A stretch of DNA of 29,355 nucleotides, taken from JANMEX01 sp043776635 (lineage in GTDB: Bacteria > Pseudomonadota > Alphaproteobacteria > Rhizobiales > Rhizobiaceae). This document shows, piece by piece, positions 16,215 to 23,455 of this stretch. Each line of letters begins with the position of its first letter. Positions within the stretch are counted from its first letter, which is position 1. The notes below the pieces were generated by a model. That model had not been told where the DNA came from, searched no databases, and saw only the letters and a list, made by a program, of their open reading frames with translations. A program made the position numbers and the translations under genes. Location of the stretch: NCBI GenBank assembly GCA_043776635.1, contig JAYVRA010000038.1:1-29355 (forward strand), written 5' to 3'.

Positions 16215-16569
16215 GGAACGCCTCCTCATCCTCATCCTCATCCTCATCACTCAGCCATTCGGAAAACAGCGGTGCTGCGGCGGCCAAATAGTCATCTGCC
16301 AGGATCACTTCTTTGATCTCAACATCTTCACCTTTGCGCATTTTGAACCATTCATTCCAAACAGATTTCATCGCACTGACAGGGCGTATGCCATAGACCT
16401 CGCGTCCATCTTTACCGGTTTTCATGCGTTGCCACCGTCCAACCACCTCATCTATTTGTAGCGAAATTTCTCCTTGCTGACGTAATGCCTTCAGCCGGTG
16501 TACCAATTCCGGGTGATGGAGATGCTTGAACCAAACGGCAACATCTGAAATTTCAATTTTGTTTTCCAT
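16204..16569 (-). CDS. probable antitoxin of the MazF/PemK-like pair
   Basis: 121 residues, acidic, beginning MENKIEISDVAVWFKHLHHP and ending EWLSDEDEDEDEEAFRDL. Proteins with this kind of C-terminus (acidic stretch then AYRDL or AFRDL) precede PemK-like toxins in alphaproteobacteria, and here the toxin start overlaps the stop by 11 bases, the standard operon layout. The acidic tail is encoded by a tandem hexamer (GATGAG). I do not know a named domain for it, and its antitoxin role comes mainly from position. Repeated GACCCCAT sites upstream, one covering the start codon, suggest autoregulation. Confidence 0.6.
   Translation of the reverse strand: MENKIEISDVAVWFKHLHHPELVHRLKALRQQGEISLQIDEVVGRWQRMKTGKDGREVYGIRPVSAMKSVWNEWFKMRKGEDVEIKEVILADDYLAAAAPLFSEWLSDEDEDEDEEAFRDL
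16224..16247. repeat. tandem hexamer, four copies of CCTCAT
   Basis: Four exact copies of CCTCAT, with a partial CCT in front, encode the Asp-Glu repeat near the antitoxin C-terminus on the minus strand. The unit is a multiple of three, so length changes would alter the acidic tail without breaking the frame. Confidence 0.85.
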
Positions 16570-16675
16570 GGGGTCTCTTTGTGACTTATATTTTTATAAT
16601 CGACCCCATATACCCCCCCCCTTCTATTATTGTAGATAGGTGTCATGGGGTCATGTATTAATACTTAAGACCCCA
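16568..16675. promoter_or_regulatory. array of four GACCCCAT sites with a C9 tract
   Basis: ATGGGGTC occurs at 16568-16575 and 16645-16652; its complement GACCCCAT at 16602-16609 and, with a changed last base, GACCCCAC at 16669-16676. The sites alternate in orientation, forming inverted pairs across the presumed promoter of the antitoxin-toxin operon; the first includes the antitoxin start codon. Between them is a run of nine C (16613-16621). This looks like an operator array for autoregulation. The same gap contains the upstream region of apt, so it could also affect that gene. Confidence 0.5.
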
Positions 16676-16775
16676 CTATGGCCCTGTTCTTATCATGATT
16701 TACTTTACCGCGACATTTTCGCTTTGAAACGAACCCTGTTCGGATAATGTACATGAGAAAATCCGGGAATCCATT

Positions 16776-17321
16776 ATGCAGTCCACACTCGAGCAAACGC
16801 TTATCAACGCCATACGCACCATTCCAGATTACCCGAAGCCCGGCATCCTATTTCGTGACATCACAACGCTACTGGGCAATGCCCGTGCGTTCCGCCGTGC
16901 CGTTGATGAATTGGTTCAGCCTTATGCCGGCACCAAGGTGGATCAGATTGCAGGCATCGAAGCGCGCGGCTTTATTCTGGGCGGCGCTATGGCGCATCAG
17001 CTGTCAGCGGGCTTTGTGCCCATCCGCAAAAAGGGCAAACTGCCGCATGAGACTGTGCGCATTGCCTATAGTTTGGAATATGGCGTTGATGAAATGGAGA
17101 TCCACATTGATGCTGTAAAACCGGGTGAGAAGGTCATTCTGGTGGATGATCTTATCGCTACGGGTGGCACCGCCGAAGGCGCGGTAAAGCTGCTACGCCA
17201 GATCGGCGCTGAGATTGTGGCTGCCTGTTTCGTGATTGATCTACCTGACCTTGGCGGGCGCAAAAAACTGGAGGCGATGGGTGTGCAGGTTCGTACGCTC
17301 GTCGAGTTTGCAGGACATTAG
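16776..17321 (+). CDS. apt: adenine phosphoribosyltransferase
   Basis: 181 residues, the normal length. It makes AMP from adenine and PRPP in purine salvage, in the cytoplasm. Signatures are the N-terminal IRTIPDYPKPGILFRDITTL, the base-binding GIEARGFILGG and the PRPP loop VILVDDLIATGGTAE (120-134) with its paired aspartates. ATG 16776 is the family start; the ribosome site (CGGGAATCC) is weak. A start in another frame nearby (16747) has no family support. The gene lies downstream of petABC, as is common in rhizobial relatives, but here a toxin-antitoxin remnant sits between them. Confidence 0.97.
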   Translation: MQSTLEQTLINAIRTIPDYPKPGILFRDITTLLGNARAFRRAVDELVQPYAGTKVDQIAGIEARGFILGGAMAHQLSAGFVPIRKKGKLPHETVRIAYSLEYGVDEMEIHIDAVKPGEKVILVDDLIATGGTAEGAVKLLRQIGAEIVAACFVIDLPDLGGRKKLEAMGVQVRTLVEFAGH

Positions 17322-17327
17322 GCTCTG

Positions 17328-17373
17328 AACCTGTTAATTTCGACGAGATGGCAGGCAAATGACTTCAATCAGC
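17328..17373. repeat. partial copy of the palindromic repeat
   Basis: AACCTGTTAATTTCGACG, then GAGATGGCAGGCAAATGA and CTTCAATC match the left arm and the start of the centre of the 5916-6019 element with a few changes, mostly T/C and A/G. The right arm is absent. It begins 6 bases after the apt stop. The gap 17322-17682 otherwise holds only a doubtful small gene. Confidence 0.7.
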
Positions 17374-17377
17374 GGCG

Positions 17378-17653
17378 TCAAAACGCTTGAACGGGCTTTA
17401 GTGCTTCGTTGCCACTAACCACTGCATAAGAAGTGATCCCGGGCGCAAGTGCACACTGGTCAATCCGGTTCGGTTCAGGGCAAAACTTATGACCTGCAAT
17501 ACGACCATCATAAAACGCACAATTGTTTTGATGCGGATTGAAAACGCGCATATGGCGGGTAGGGGACATGGCAGGTACGAATCCGCTTGAGGATAGATAA
17601 TCTTGTGCCATCAGCAGAACATGAGCAACAAAAAGCGCAGGACCAGCACGCAC
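17378..17653 (-). CDS. doubtful small hypothetical protein
   Basis: 91 residues from GTG 17653. The second half, with CAFYDGRIAGHKFCPEPNRI and three cysteines, looks like the mature part of a small exported protein, but there is no proper signal peptide in this frame; a leucine-rich stretch occurs in another frame near 17625, so the N-terminus may be frameshifted. I recognise no family. It ends 4 bases from the repeat copy at 17328-17373. Confidence 0.3.
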   Translation of the reverse strand: MRAGPALFVAHVLLMAQDYLSSSGFVPAMSPTRHMRVFNPHQNNCAFYDGRIAGHKFCPEPNRIDQCALAPGITSYAVVSGNEALKPVQAF

Positions 17654-17682
17654 TCAAATGTTTATTATTTTTGATCGGACAA

Positions 17683-17922
17683 TTATTTCGACTTCTCAGC
17701 CGCAACTTTAGCGGGCTTTTTTTCTACCAATGGCTTTGATGCGACCTTGACTATAGTCTTTGCGGCAGTGTTTTTGCCTTTGGCGGACGCCATCTCCAAA
17801 GCATGGAACCAATGTGACTCGGCTTGGCCTTCCGGCGTACCGGCGTCCACCCATAATTGATGAGCAATTTCGCGGATTTTTTCTTCAGATACGGTTGATG
17901 TTACGGTTTTATCGACGGCCAT
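17683..17922 (-). CDS. DUF2934 family protein
   Basis: 79 residues. The N-terminal half (KIREIAHQLWVDAGTPEGQA, then ESHWFHALEM) is the DUF2934 pattern: a short helix pair with a Trp, Gly-x-Pro-x-Gly and a conserved His-Trp. The C-terminal half is Lys/Ala-rich. ATG 17922 has AAGGA eight bases upstream; the frame is open further (to 18072) but that part overlaps the promoter. The function of DUF2934 proteins is unknown; they are common in Hyphomicrobiales. A well-formed promoter with an overlapping palindrome lies at 18005-18038. Confidence 0.8.
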   Translation of the reverse strand: MAVDKTVTSTVSEEKIREIAHQLWVDAGTPEGQAESHWFHALEMASAKGKNTAAKTIVKVASKPLVEKKPAKVAAEKSK

Positions 17923-18004
17923 GGGGTTTGTCCTTGAGGCATGAGTGTATTCTCTGAATTCGCCATATCGCGATTTATGGTGCACTGCAACATAAATCGA
18001 TTGT

Positions 18005-18038
18005 ATTTTACTAGAAATTGTGCAATGCAACAATTTCT
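18005..18038 (-). promoter_or_regulatory. promoter with overlapping palindrome for the DUF2934 gene
   Basis: On the minus strand TTGTTG (18033-18028) and TAAAAT (18010-18005) are 17 bases apart, the ideal sigma-70 spacing. A perfect 9-bp inverted repeat, AGAAATTGT (18013-18021) with ACAATTTCT (18030-18038) around an 8-base centre, covers the -35 and most of the spacer, the place where a repressor would bind. Transcription would begin about 75 bases before the start codon. Confidence 0.5.
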
Positions 18039-18085
18039 GCATCTCAATAGATAAAAGCAGTCTTTGCGCCATCTAGCAAGACCGC

Positions 18086-20125
18086 TCACAAATCCTTAAC
18101 CAGCCGCAGCGCATCATAAATTGCGGCGTGAGTATTCCTCGCTTCCACAGCATCGCCGATGCGGAATAACTGAAATGCTCCGCTTGGATTTGAATTCACA
18201 GTCTGCGGCTTGCCGCCGATAAATGCTTCATAATCTACCGTGCCCAAATTCGATGATTTTGGCTTCAGTTCAAAATACAAATCATCAAGCGGTATCGTGC
18301 CGTGGTTCACCACCACTTGGTCGACTATCCGTTCTTGATGTACCCCGCCGTAATCGCTGCCGACGCCGGCTTTCAAAACATTGCCATGGCGCTCAACGCT
18401 TTCCAGCGAATAGGTCACGGTGAAAACCGTATTCAGCTTTTGCAAGCTGCGCATGTATGGCACAAGATTCATGGCCATCACTTCGGGCGCAAACGAGCGG
18501 TCCGGTGTCATGATTTCCACCTTCGCGCCGCTCTTGGCTATCACTTCGGCGGCTTGCAGGGCTGCGTGGTCGCCCGCGTCGTCGTAGATCAAAACATTGT
18601 TGCCTGGCTTTACATCGCCAGAGATGATATCCCACGACGACACCACGAGATCGTTGCCGGATTTCAAAATTTCTGTGTGCGGATGGCCGCCGGTGGCGAT
18701 AACAACCACATCCGGTTTTTCGGCCTCAATCATATCCGCTTCCGCCCAGCTGTTAAACTGGAACGTTACGCCTTTGGCCAAACATTGCTCCATGCGCCAG
18801 TCGATGATGCCAATCATTTCTGCGCGGCGTTTGGATTGTGCCGTGAGGAGGATTTGGCCGCCTGCCTTGTCGGCCGCCTCAAATACTTTCACTTCGTGCC
18901 CGCGTTCGGCCGCTACCCGTGCCGCCTCCATGCCTGCCGGTCCTGCCCCGACGATCACAATCTTGCGCTTGACGCCCGCGACAGGAATATCGTGCGGCAT
19001 ACCTTCGGCCTCGCGGCCCGTGGCGGGATTGTGGATGCAATAGGCCGCGCCGCCTTGGTAAATCCGGTCGAGGCAATAGTTTGCACCGACGCAAGGGCGG
19101 ATGTCATGCTCGCGCCCTTCGATGAGTTTGCGCACCAAGTGCGGGTCAGTCATATGGGCGCGGGTCATGCCCACCATGTCGATTTTGCCCGACGCAATGG
19201 CAAAACGCGCGGTGGCCACATCAGGAATGCGCGCAGCGTGGAAAGTCGGAAAATTGTTGGCCTTGCGGATTTCACCGGCCAAATCCAGATGCGGCGCTGA
19301 CGCCATGCCTTGAATCGGAATAAGGTCTGTCAGTCCCGGGTCCGTATCAATGTGGCCCTTGACGACGTTCAAAAAATCAATCTTGCCGCTGGCTTTTAGC
19401 AAGCTGGCGATTTGCGATCCATCATCTTTAGTCGTGCCGCCTTCCAAATCCTCGTCAGCCGTAAAGCGTGCCCCAATGATAAAATCCGGTCCCACCCGCT
19501 CACGCACCGCATCCAGCATTTCAAAGAAAAACCGCATCCGGTTTTCAAGAGTGCCGCCATAAGGGGCTGGCAAAATATTGGTCAAGGGCGACCAGAACTG
19601 GTCTATCAAATGACCATAGCATTCAAACTCGATACCATCCACGCCCGCCGTCTTCATGCGCTCGGCACCATCGGCGAAATCACGCTTAATGCGGTCCATA
19701 TCCCAATCTTCGATGAGTTTTGGAAAGGCACGGTGTGCCGCCTCGCGCTTGTGCGAGGGCGAAACTGTCGGCAGCCAGTCGCCCTTATCCCAGCGCGTGC
19801 GGCGGCCTAAATGTGTAAGCTGGATCATTACCGCCGCGCCATGGTCATGACACTCGTCGGTGAGCTGCTTCATCCACTTCACAACTTCATCTTTATAGAC
19901 AAGAATGTTGTTAAATACCGGCGGACTATCCTTCGACACCGCCGCAGAACCCGCCGTCATGGTCATGGCAATGCCTGCCTTGGCCCGCTCAACATGATAG
20001 GCGCGATAGCGGTCCTTCGGCATCCCGTCTTCGGGATAGGCCGGTTCATGACTGGTCGTCATGATGCGATTGCGCAGCGTGAGATGTTTGAGTTGGAATG
20101 GCTGGAGCAGTGGATCGTTGGACAT
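18086..20125 (-). CDS. N-methylproline/dimethylglycine demethylase-like flavoenzyme (Old Yellow Enzyme/trimethylamine dehydrogenase family)
   Basis: 679 residues. Residues 1-340 form an FMN-binding TIM barrel of the OYE/2,4-dienoyl-CoA reductase kind; residues 345-370 are an iron-sulfur region, and from about 387 an FAD/NAD-type fold begins with KIVIVGAGPAGMEAARVAAE. The iron-sulfur cysteines align with trimethylamine dehydrogenase as Cys345, Cys351 and Cys363, while the second position is Ala348 (CVGANYC). It resembles alphaproteobacterial enzymes that oxidatively remove methyl groups from N-methylproline or dimethylglycine in betaine breakdown. An MttB-family gene lies close by but not adjacent. 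The gene is divergent from the antiporter, with 96 bases between the two start codons. The substrate is inferred. Confidence 0.82.
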   Translation of the reverse strand: MSNDPLLQPFQLKHLTLRNRIMTTSHEPAYPEDGMPKDRYRAYHVERAKAGIAMTMTAGSAAVSKDSPPVFNNILVYKDEVVKWMKQLTDECHDHGAAVMIQLTHLGRRTRWDKGDWLPTVSPSHKREAAHRAFPKLIEDWDMDRIKRDFADGAERMKTAGVDGIEFECYGHLIDQFWSPLTNILPAPYGGTLENRMRFFFEMLDAVRERVGPDFIIGARFTADEDLEGGTTKDDGSQIASLLKASGKIDFLNVVKGHIDTDPGLTDLIPIQGMASAPHLDLAGEIRKANNFPTFHAARIPDVATARFAIASGKIDMVGMTRAHMTDPHLVRKLIEGREHDIRPCVGANYCLDRIYQGGAAYCIHNPATGREAEGMPHDIPVAGVKRKIVIVGAGPAGMEAARVAAERGHEVKVFEAADKAGGQILLTAQSKRRAEMIGIIDWRMEQCLAKGVTFQFNSWAEADMIEAEKPDVVVIATGGHPHTEILKSGNDLVVSSWDIISGDVKPGNNVLIYDDAGDHAALQAAEVIAKSGAKVEIMTPDRSFAPEVMAMNLVPYMRSLQKLNTVFTVTYSLESVERHGNVLKAGVGSDYGGVHQERIVDQVVVNHGTIPLDDLYFELKPKSSNLGTVDYEAFIGGKPQTVNSNPSGAFQLFRIGDAVEARNTHAAIYDALRLVKDL

Positions 20126-20221
20126 GACTAGGCCTTTGACAAAAAATGTGGATTGGCGTGAGCATTGCGATTCCTGTGCCGATTGCCTAACAAGTTTGCA
20201 ATCTTTCCGGAGCGATTCACA

Positions 20222-21283
20222 ATGTTAAAATGGCTGCTTATTTTCATCCCCATCACGTTGGTGTTGGAGTATTTTGTCCACGCTGGCGACACAGCTATTT
20301 TCATTTGCGCGGCAATTTCGATCATCCCCGTTGCAGCGGCAATGGGTGAGGCGACTGAAAATTTAGCCGTTAAAACCGGCCCCACCGGCGGCGGGCTGCT
20401 CAACGCCACGTTTGGCAATGCAACCGAATTGATTATTGCTTTCTTCGCTTTGCAGGCTGGAAAAATTGACGTCGTGAAGGCTTCGATCACCGGCTCAATG
20501 ATTGCCAATCTCTTGCTGGTTCTTGGTCTGGCGTTGTTCCTTGGCGGGTTGAAATATAAAAAACAGACCTTCAACAAAGTCGCTGCAGGAACGCTTTCCA
20601 GCCTGTTGCTCATCGTGATGATCGCGTTTTTAATCCCTGCTGTGTTTGACGCCAGTGAGCGCGTCGCTGGCGTTTCGCCGGAGAAAACGCTGATTAGCGA
20701 TGAAAACTTTTCGCTGGCCGCAAGCTTTGTTTTAATGGCGCTGTACGCTTGCAACATTATTTTCAGCCTGTTCACCCATAAGGATTTGCTCTCGTCCAGC
20801 GATGGCGGGCACCACGAGACGGTATGGCCTGTCAGCCGTGGGATTATCACCCTCTCACTGGCAACTCTTACTGTTGCGTGGCTTTCTGAAATTTTAGTGA
20901 GTTCGCTGGAGGGCTTCAGTGCCAGTGTCGGGTTCACGGAAGTATTTGCAGGCCTCATCATCATTCCCATCATCGGGAACGCGGCGGAACATGCAGCCAG
21001 CGTTTTTGCCATCAAGAACAAGCTCGACCTGGCCATCCAAATCGCCCTCGGCGCGACTATCCAAATAGCGCTGCTCGTCGCGCCGCTATTGGTCATCATA
21101 TCGTACCTTATCGGCAAACCGATGGACCTCGTAGTGCACCGCCCGCTTGAACTGGCAGGGCTGATGGGAGCGACTCTCATTACCGCCAGCGTCACCCGCG
21201 ATGGCGAAACCAACTGGCTCGAAGGCGCAATGCTGCTGGGCGTTTATTTGCTGATTGCACTGGCGTTTTTCTTTTTGCCTTAA
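20222..21283 (+). CDS. calcium/proton antiporter (CaCA superfamily, CAX type)
   Basis: 353 residues with about 10-11 membrane helices. The two conserved cation-binding repeats are GNATE (65-69) and GNAAE (252-256), each with the essential glutamate, as in the CAX family of Ca2+/H+ exchangers. A cytoplasmic acidic/His-containing loop (SSSDGGHHE) separates the two halves. It should export Ca2+ from the cytoplasm using the proton gradient; other divalent or sodium ions are possible. ATG 20222 with GGAG nine bases upstream is preferred over an in-frame start at 20165. Confidence 0.9.
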   Translation: MLKWLLIFIPITLVLEYFVHAGDTAIFICAAISIIPVAAAMGEATENLAVKTGPTGGGLLNATFGNATELIIAFFALQAGKIDVVKASITGSMIANLLLVLGLALFLGGLKYKKQTFNKVAAGTLSSLLLIVMIAFLIPAVFDASERVAGVSPEKTLISDENFSLAASFVLMALYACNIIFSLFTHKDLLSSSDGGHHETVWPVSRGIITLSLATLTVAWLSEILVSSLEGFSASVGFTEVFAGLIIIPIIGNAAEHAASVFAIKNKLDLAIQIALGATIQIALLVAPLLVIISYLIGKPMDLVVHRPLELAGLMGATLITASVTRDGETNWLEGAMLLGVYLLIALAFFFLP

Positions 21284-21337
21284 GTGAGATGAAAACGCCT
21301 TTATTGCCGACGCGACAAACCGCGTAAATCGAGGACT

Positions 21338-21802
21338 ATGAAAATGACCGATGTCTCTAACCTCACTCAACTCGGCGTGAAAACTGACCAGCCGCAATCG
21401 CCGGAGACGGCAGTACTGGAGGCCGTGCCCTATATGCAAACCGGCGGTGCGCCCGCCATTGTGCGCTTCACTTGTCCGGAATTTACCTCGCTCTGCCCCA
21501 TGACCGGACAGCCGGATTTCGCACACATTGTCATTGATTACGCGCCGGACAGCCTGTTGGTAGAATCCAAGTCGCTGAAGCTGTTCCTCACTTCGTTTCG
21601 CAACCATGGTGCGTTTCATGAAGAATGCAGCGTGATGATCGCCCGGCGCATTGTGGATATCACCAAGCCGCTCTGGCTGCGCATCGGTGCCTATTGGTAT
21701 CCGCGCGGCGGCATTCCTATTGATGTTTTCTGGCAAACCGGCGCTCCGCCCGAAGGCGCATGGCTGCCCGAGCAAGGCGTGCCGCCCTATCGCGGGCGCT
21801 AG
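21338..21802 (+). CDS. queF: NADPH-dependent 7-cyano-7-deazaguanine reductase
   Basis: 154 residues, a short (type I, homododecameric or similar) QueF. It reduces preQ0 to preQ1 on the route to queuosine. The catalytic cysteine and aspartate are in SLCPMTGQPDF (Cys53, Asp60), and the QueF motif is ESKSLKLFLTSFRNH with HEEC after it. ATG 21338 follows GAGG. It ends one base before the convergent MttB-family gene's stop; no terminator fits between them. Confidence 0.95.
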   Translation: MKMTDVSNLTQLGVKTDQPQSPETAVLEAVPYMQTGGAPAIVRFTCPEFTSLCPMTGQPDFAHIVIDYAPDSLLVESKSLKLFLTSFRNHGAFHEECSVMIARRIVDITKPLWLRIGAYWYPRGGIPIDVFWQTGAPPEGAWLPEQGVPPYRGR

Positions 21803-21803
21803 T

Positions 21804-23363
21804 TCAATACCAAGCATCTTGCATAGCGCCTTTAGTTTTTGCCATAAATTCTTGCAGCTCCTCGTCCTTGGCCTCATCTAAATCAGGAGCGACATATTCA
21901 TCCAGCATGCGCTTCCAGCGCTTGTTGGCGTTGAAGGCTGCATCGTGACTGCCAGCGGCCTCCCACTTTTCATACGGCTCGTTGTCAGAAAGATTTGAAT
22001 CCCAAAACGCGGTCTCATAATTTTGCAGCGTGTGCTGGCTGCCGAAGAAATGGCTGCCCGGCCCGACCTCTTGGAAGGCGGACATGGCGAGCTGATTATC
22101 GTCCACCACCACCCCCTTGAGATAGGAATGCAGTGCACCGCAGAAGTCGGCGTCCATCACGAATTTTTCGTATGACATGGAGAGCAGACCATCCAAAAAG
22201 CCTGCCGAATGCAAAATGAAATTCGCGCCACAATGAACCGCTGATAACATCGACATCGTGCCTTCGTTCATCGCCTGCGCATCCGGCAATTTCGACGTCG
22301 TGAAGTTGCCTGCGCAGCGCAGCGGCAGGCCAAGACGCCTTGCCAACTGCCCGATCACCATCGAGCCAATCGCCGGTTCGGGTGTGCCGAATGTTGGCGA
22401 TCCTGAGCGCAACGACATGGATGATAAGAAGTTACCATAGATTACCGGTGCGCCTTTGCGCTCCAGTTGCGTCAGTGCACAGCCCGCCATGGTTTCGGCA
22501 TGGGCCTGTGCGATTGCGCCTGCGCTTGTCACCGGCCCCATCGCGCCGCCAAGGATGAACGGCACAATCACCGCCGCTTGATTGCTCCGCGCATAGGCCC
22601 GCAGCGACGTGGTCATGGTGGCGTCCCAGACCAGCGGCGAGTTAACATTGACGTTGCCTAAGATCACACAATTTTGGTCGGTGAATTCCTTGCCGAACAA
22701 TATTCTAGCCATCTCGATGGACTCTTCCGCGCGGCTTTCTGCTGTCACGCTGCCCATAAAGGCACGGTCGGAATATTTGATGTGGCTATAAACCATGTCC
22801 AAGTGGCGCTTGTTGACGGGCACATCGGTTGGCTCACATATCGTGCCGCCCGAATGGTGCAGCGCTGGCGAGGATTGCGCCAGTTTTATGAAATTCTGAA
22901 AATCATCAATCGTGCCGTAGCGGCGGCCCCTGTCCAAATCCATCACAAACGGCGAGCCATAAGCGGGCGCGAACACCACGCTTTTGCCGCCAATTTCGAC
23001 CGACTTCGCCGGATTTCGAGCGTGCTGCGTGAACTGGCGCGGCGCGGATTTCAGCACATCGTGGATAAGTCCCGGCTCGAACTTTACCAGATTGCCGGCA
23101 ATCTTGGCCCCGGCCCGTTTCCAGTGTTCCAGCACGATAGGATCATCGCGGAACTCAATACCAATCTCGGCTAATATCCGGTCGGATGTCTTTTCAATTT
23201 TTACGAGGTTTTCTTCGGAAAGCACATCATAGGTCGGAATGTTACGCATGATATAGGCCGGATAGATGCCTGTCGGCCCGCCAGCGCGCTTTTCGCGCCG
23301 TGTTTGCCGCCCGCCGCCGCGCTCGCGCCTCGTGGCTTCAATCGTGGTTTCTGTGGCATCCAT
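21804..23363 (-). CDS. MttB-family (trimethylamine methyltransferase-like) protein, non-pyrrolysine
   Basis: 519 residues, the size of the COG5598 MttB superfamily. True MttB uses pyrrolysine encoded by an in-frame TAG; this frame has none, so it belongs to the larger group that acts on quaternary amines such as glycine betaine or proline betaine (MtgB, MtpB). Typical stretches are ILAEIGIEFRDDP near the N-terminus, GNVNVNSPLVWD and FGTPEPAIGSM. The basic N-terminal extension (RRERGGGRQTRREKR) is seen in alphaproteobacterial members. The start has GGGAGAG upstream. Characterised relatives pass the methyl group to a corrinoid protein, and none is encoded here. A LysR regulator is divergent, 92 bases away. 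Confidence 0.85.
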   Translation of the reverse strand: MDATETTIEATRRERGGGRQTRREKRAGGPTGIYPAYIMRNIPTYDVLSEENLVKIEKTSDRILAEIGIEFRDDPIVLEHWKRAGAKIAGNLVKFEPGLIHDVLKSAPRQFTQHARNPAKSVEIGGKSVVFAPAYGSPFVMDLDRGRRYGTIDDFQNFIKLAQSSPALHHSGGTICEPTDVPVNKRHLDMVYSHIKYSDRAFMGSVTAESRAEESIEMARILFGKEFTDQNCVILGNVNVNSPLVWDATMTTSLRAYARSNQAAVIVPFILGGAMGPVTSAGAIAQAHAETMAGCALTQLERKGAPVIYGNFLSSMSLRSGSPTFGTPEPAIGSMVIGQLARRLGLPLRCAGNFTTSKLPDAQAMNEGTMSMLSAVHCGANFILHSAGFLDGLLSMSYEKFVMDADFCGALHSYLKGVVVDDNQLAMSAFQEVGPGSHFFGSQHTLQNYETAFWDSNLSDNEPYEKWEAAGSHDAAFNANKRWKRMLDEYVAPDLDEAKDEELQEFMAKTKGAMQDAWY

Positions 23364-23455
23364 GATATAGCTCTCCCATAAGTTTGAGAAAAGCTACACT
23401 TATAAATATATTATGTAACCGTTGAAAAAATCACGATTTAGCATAAGCTGCCTTT
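23364..23455. promoter_or_regulatory. divergent intergenic region of the MttB-like and lysR genes
   Basis: This 92-base gap should hold both promoters and a LysR-type site. An AT-rich, partly symmetric stretch, TTATAAATATATTATGTAA (about 23400), lies in the middle. I cannot fix a T-N11-A operator with confidence. Confidence 0.35.

Noticed and set aside
16224..16247. Short tandem repeat considered as a CRISPR-like array
   Set aside because: The units are six bases with no spacers; it is a coding microsatellite.
16003..16461. 152-residue open frame on the plus strand across the toxin-antitoxin genes
   Set aside because: The minus strand explains this region with family motifs on both halves; the plus frame has none.
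18302..19300. 332-residue open frame antisense to the demethylase-like gene
   Set aside because: It is a His/Arg-rich shadow of a well-supported gene with no family character.
20128..21213. 361-residue open frame antisense to the Ca2+/H+ antiporter
   Set aside because: Shadow of a clear membrane transporter; composition is Ser/Ala/Arg-rich without recognisable domains.
21804..23363. Pyrrolysine in the MttB-like protein
   Set aside because: There is no in-frame TAG inside the gene, so it belongs to the non-pyrrolysine group.
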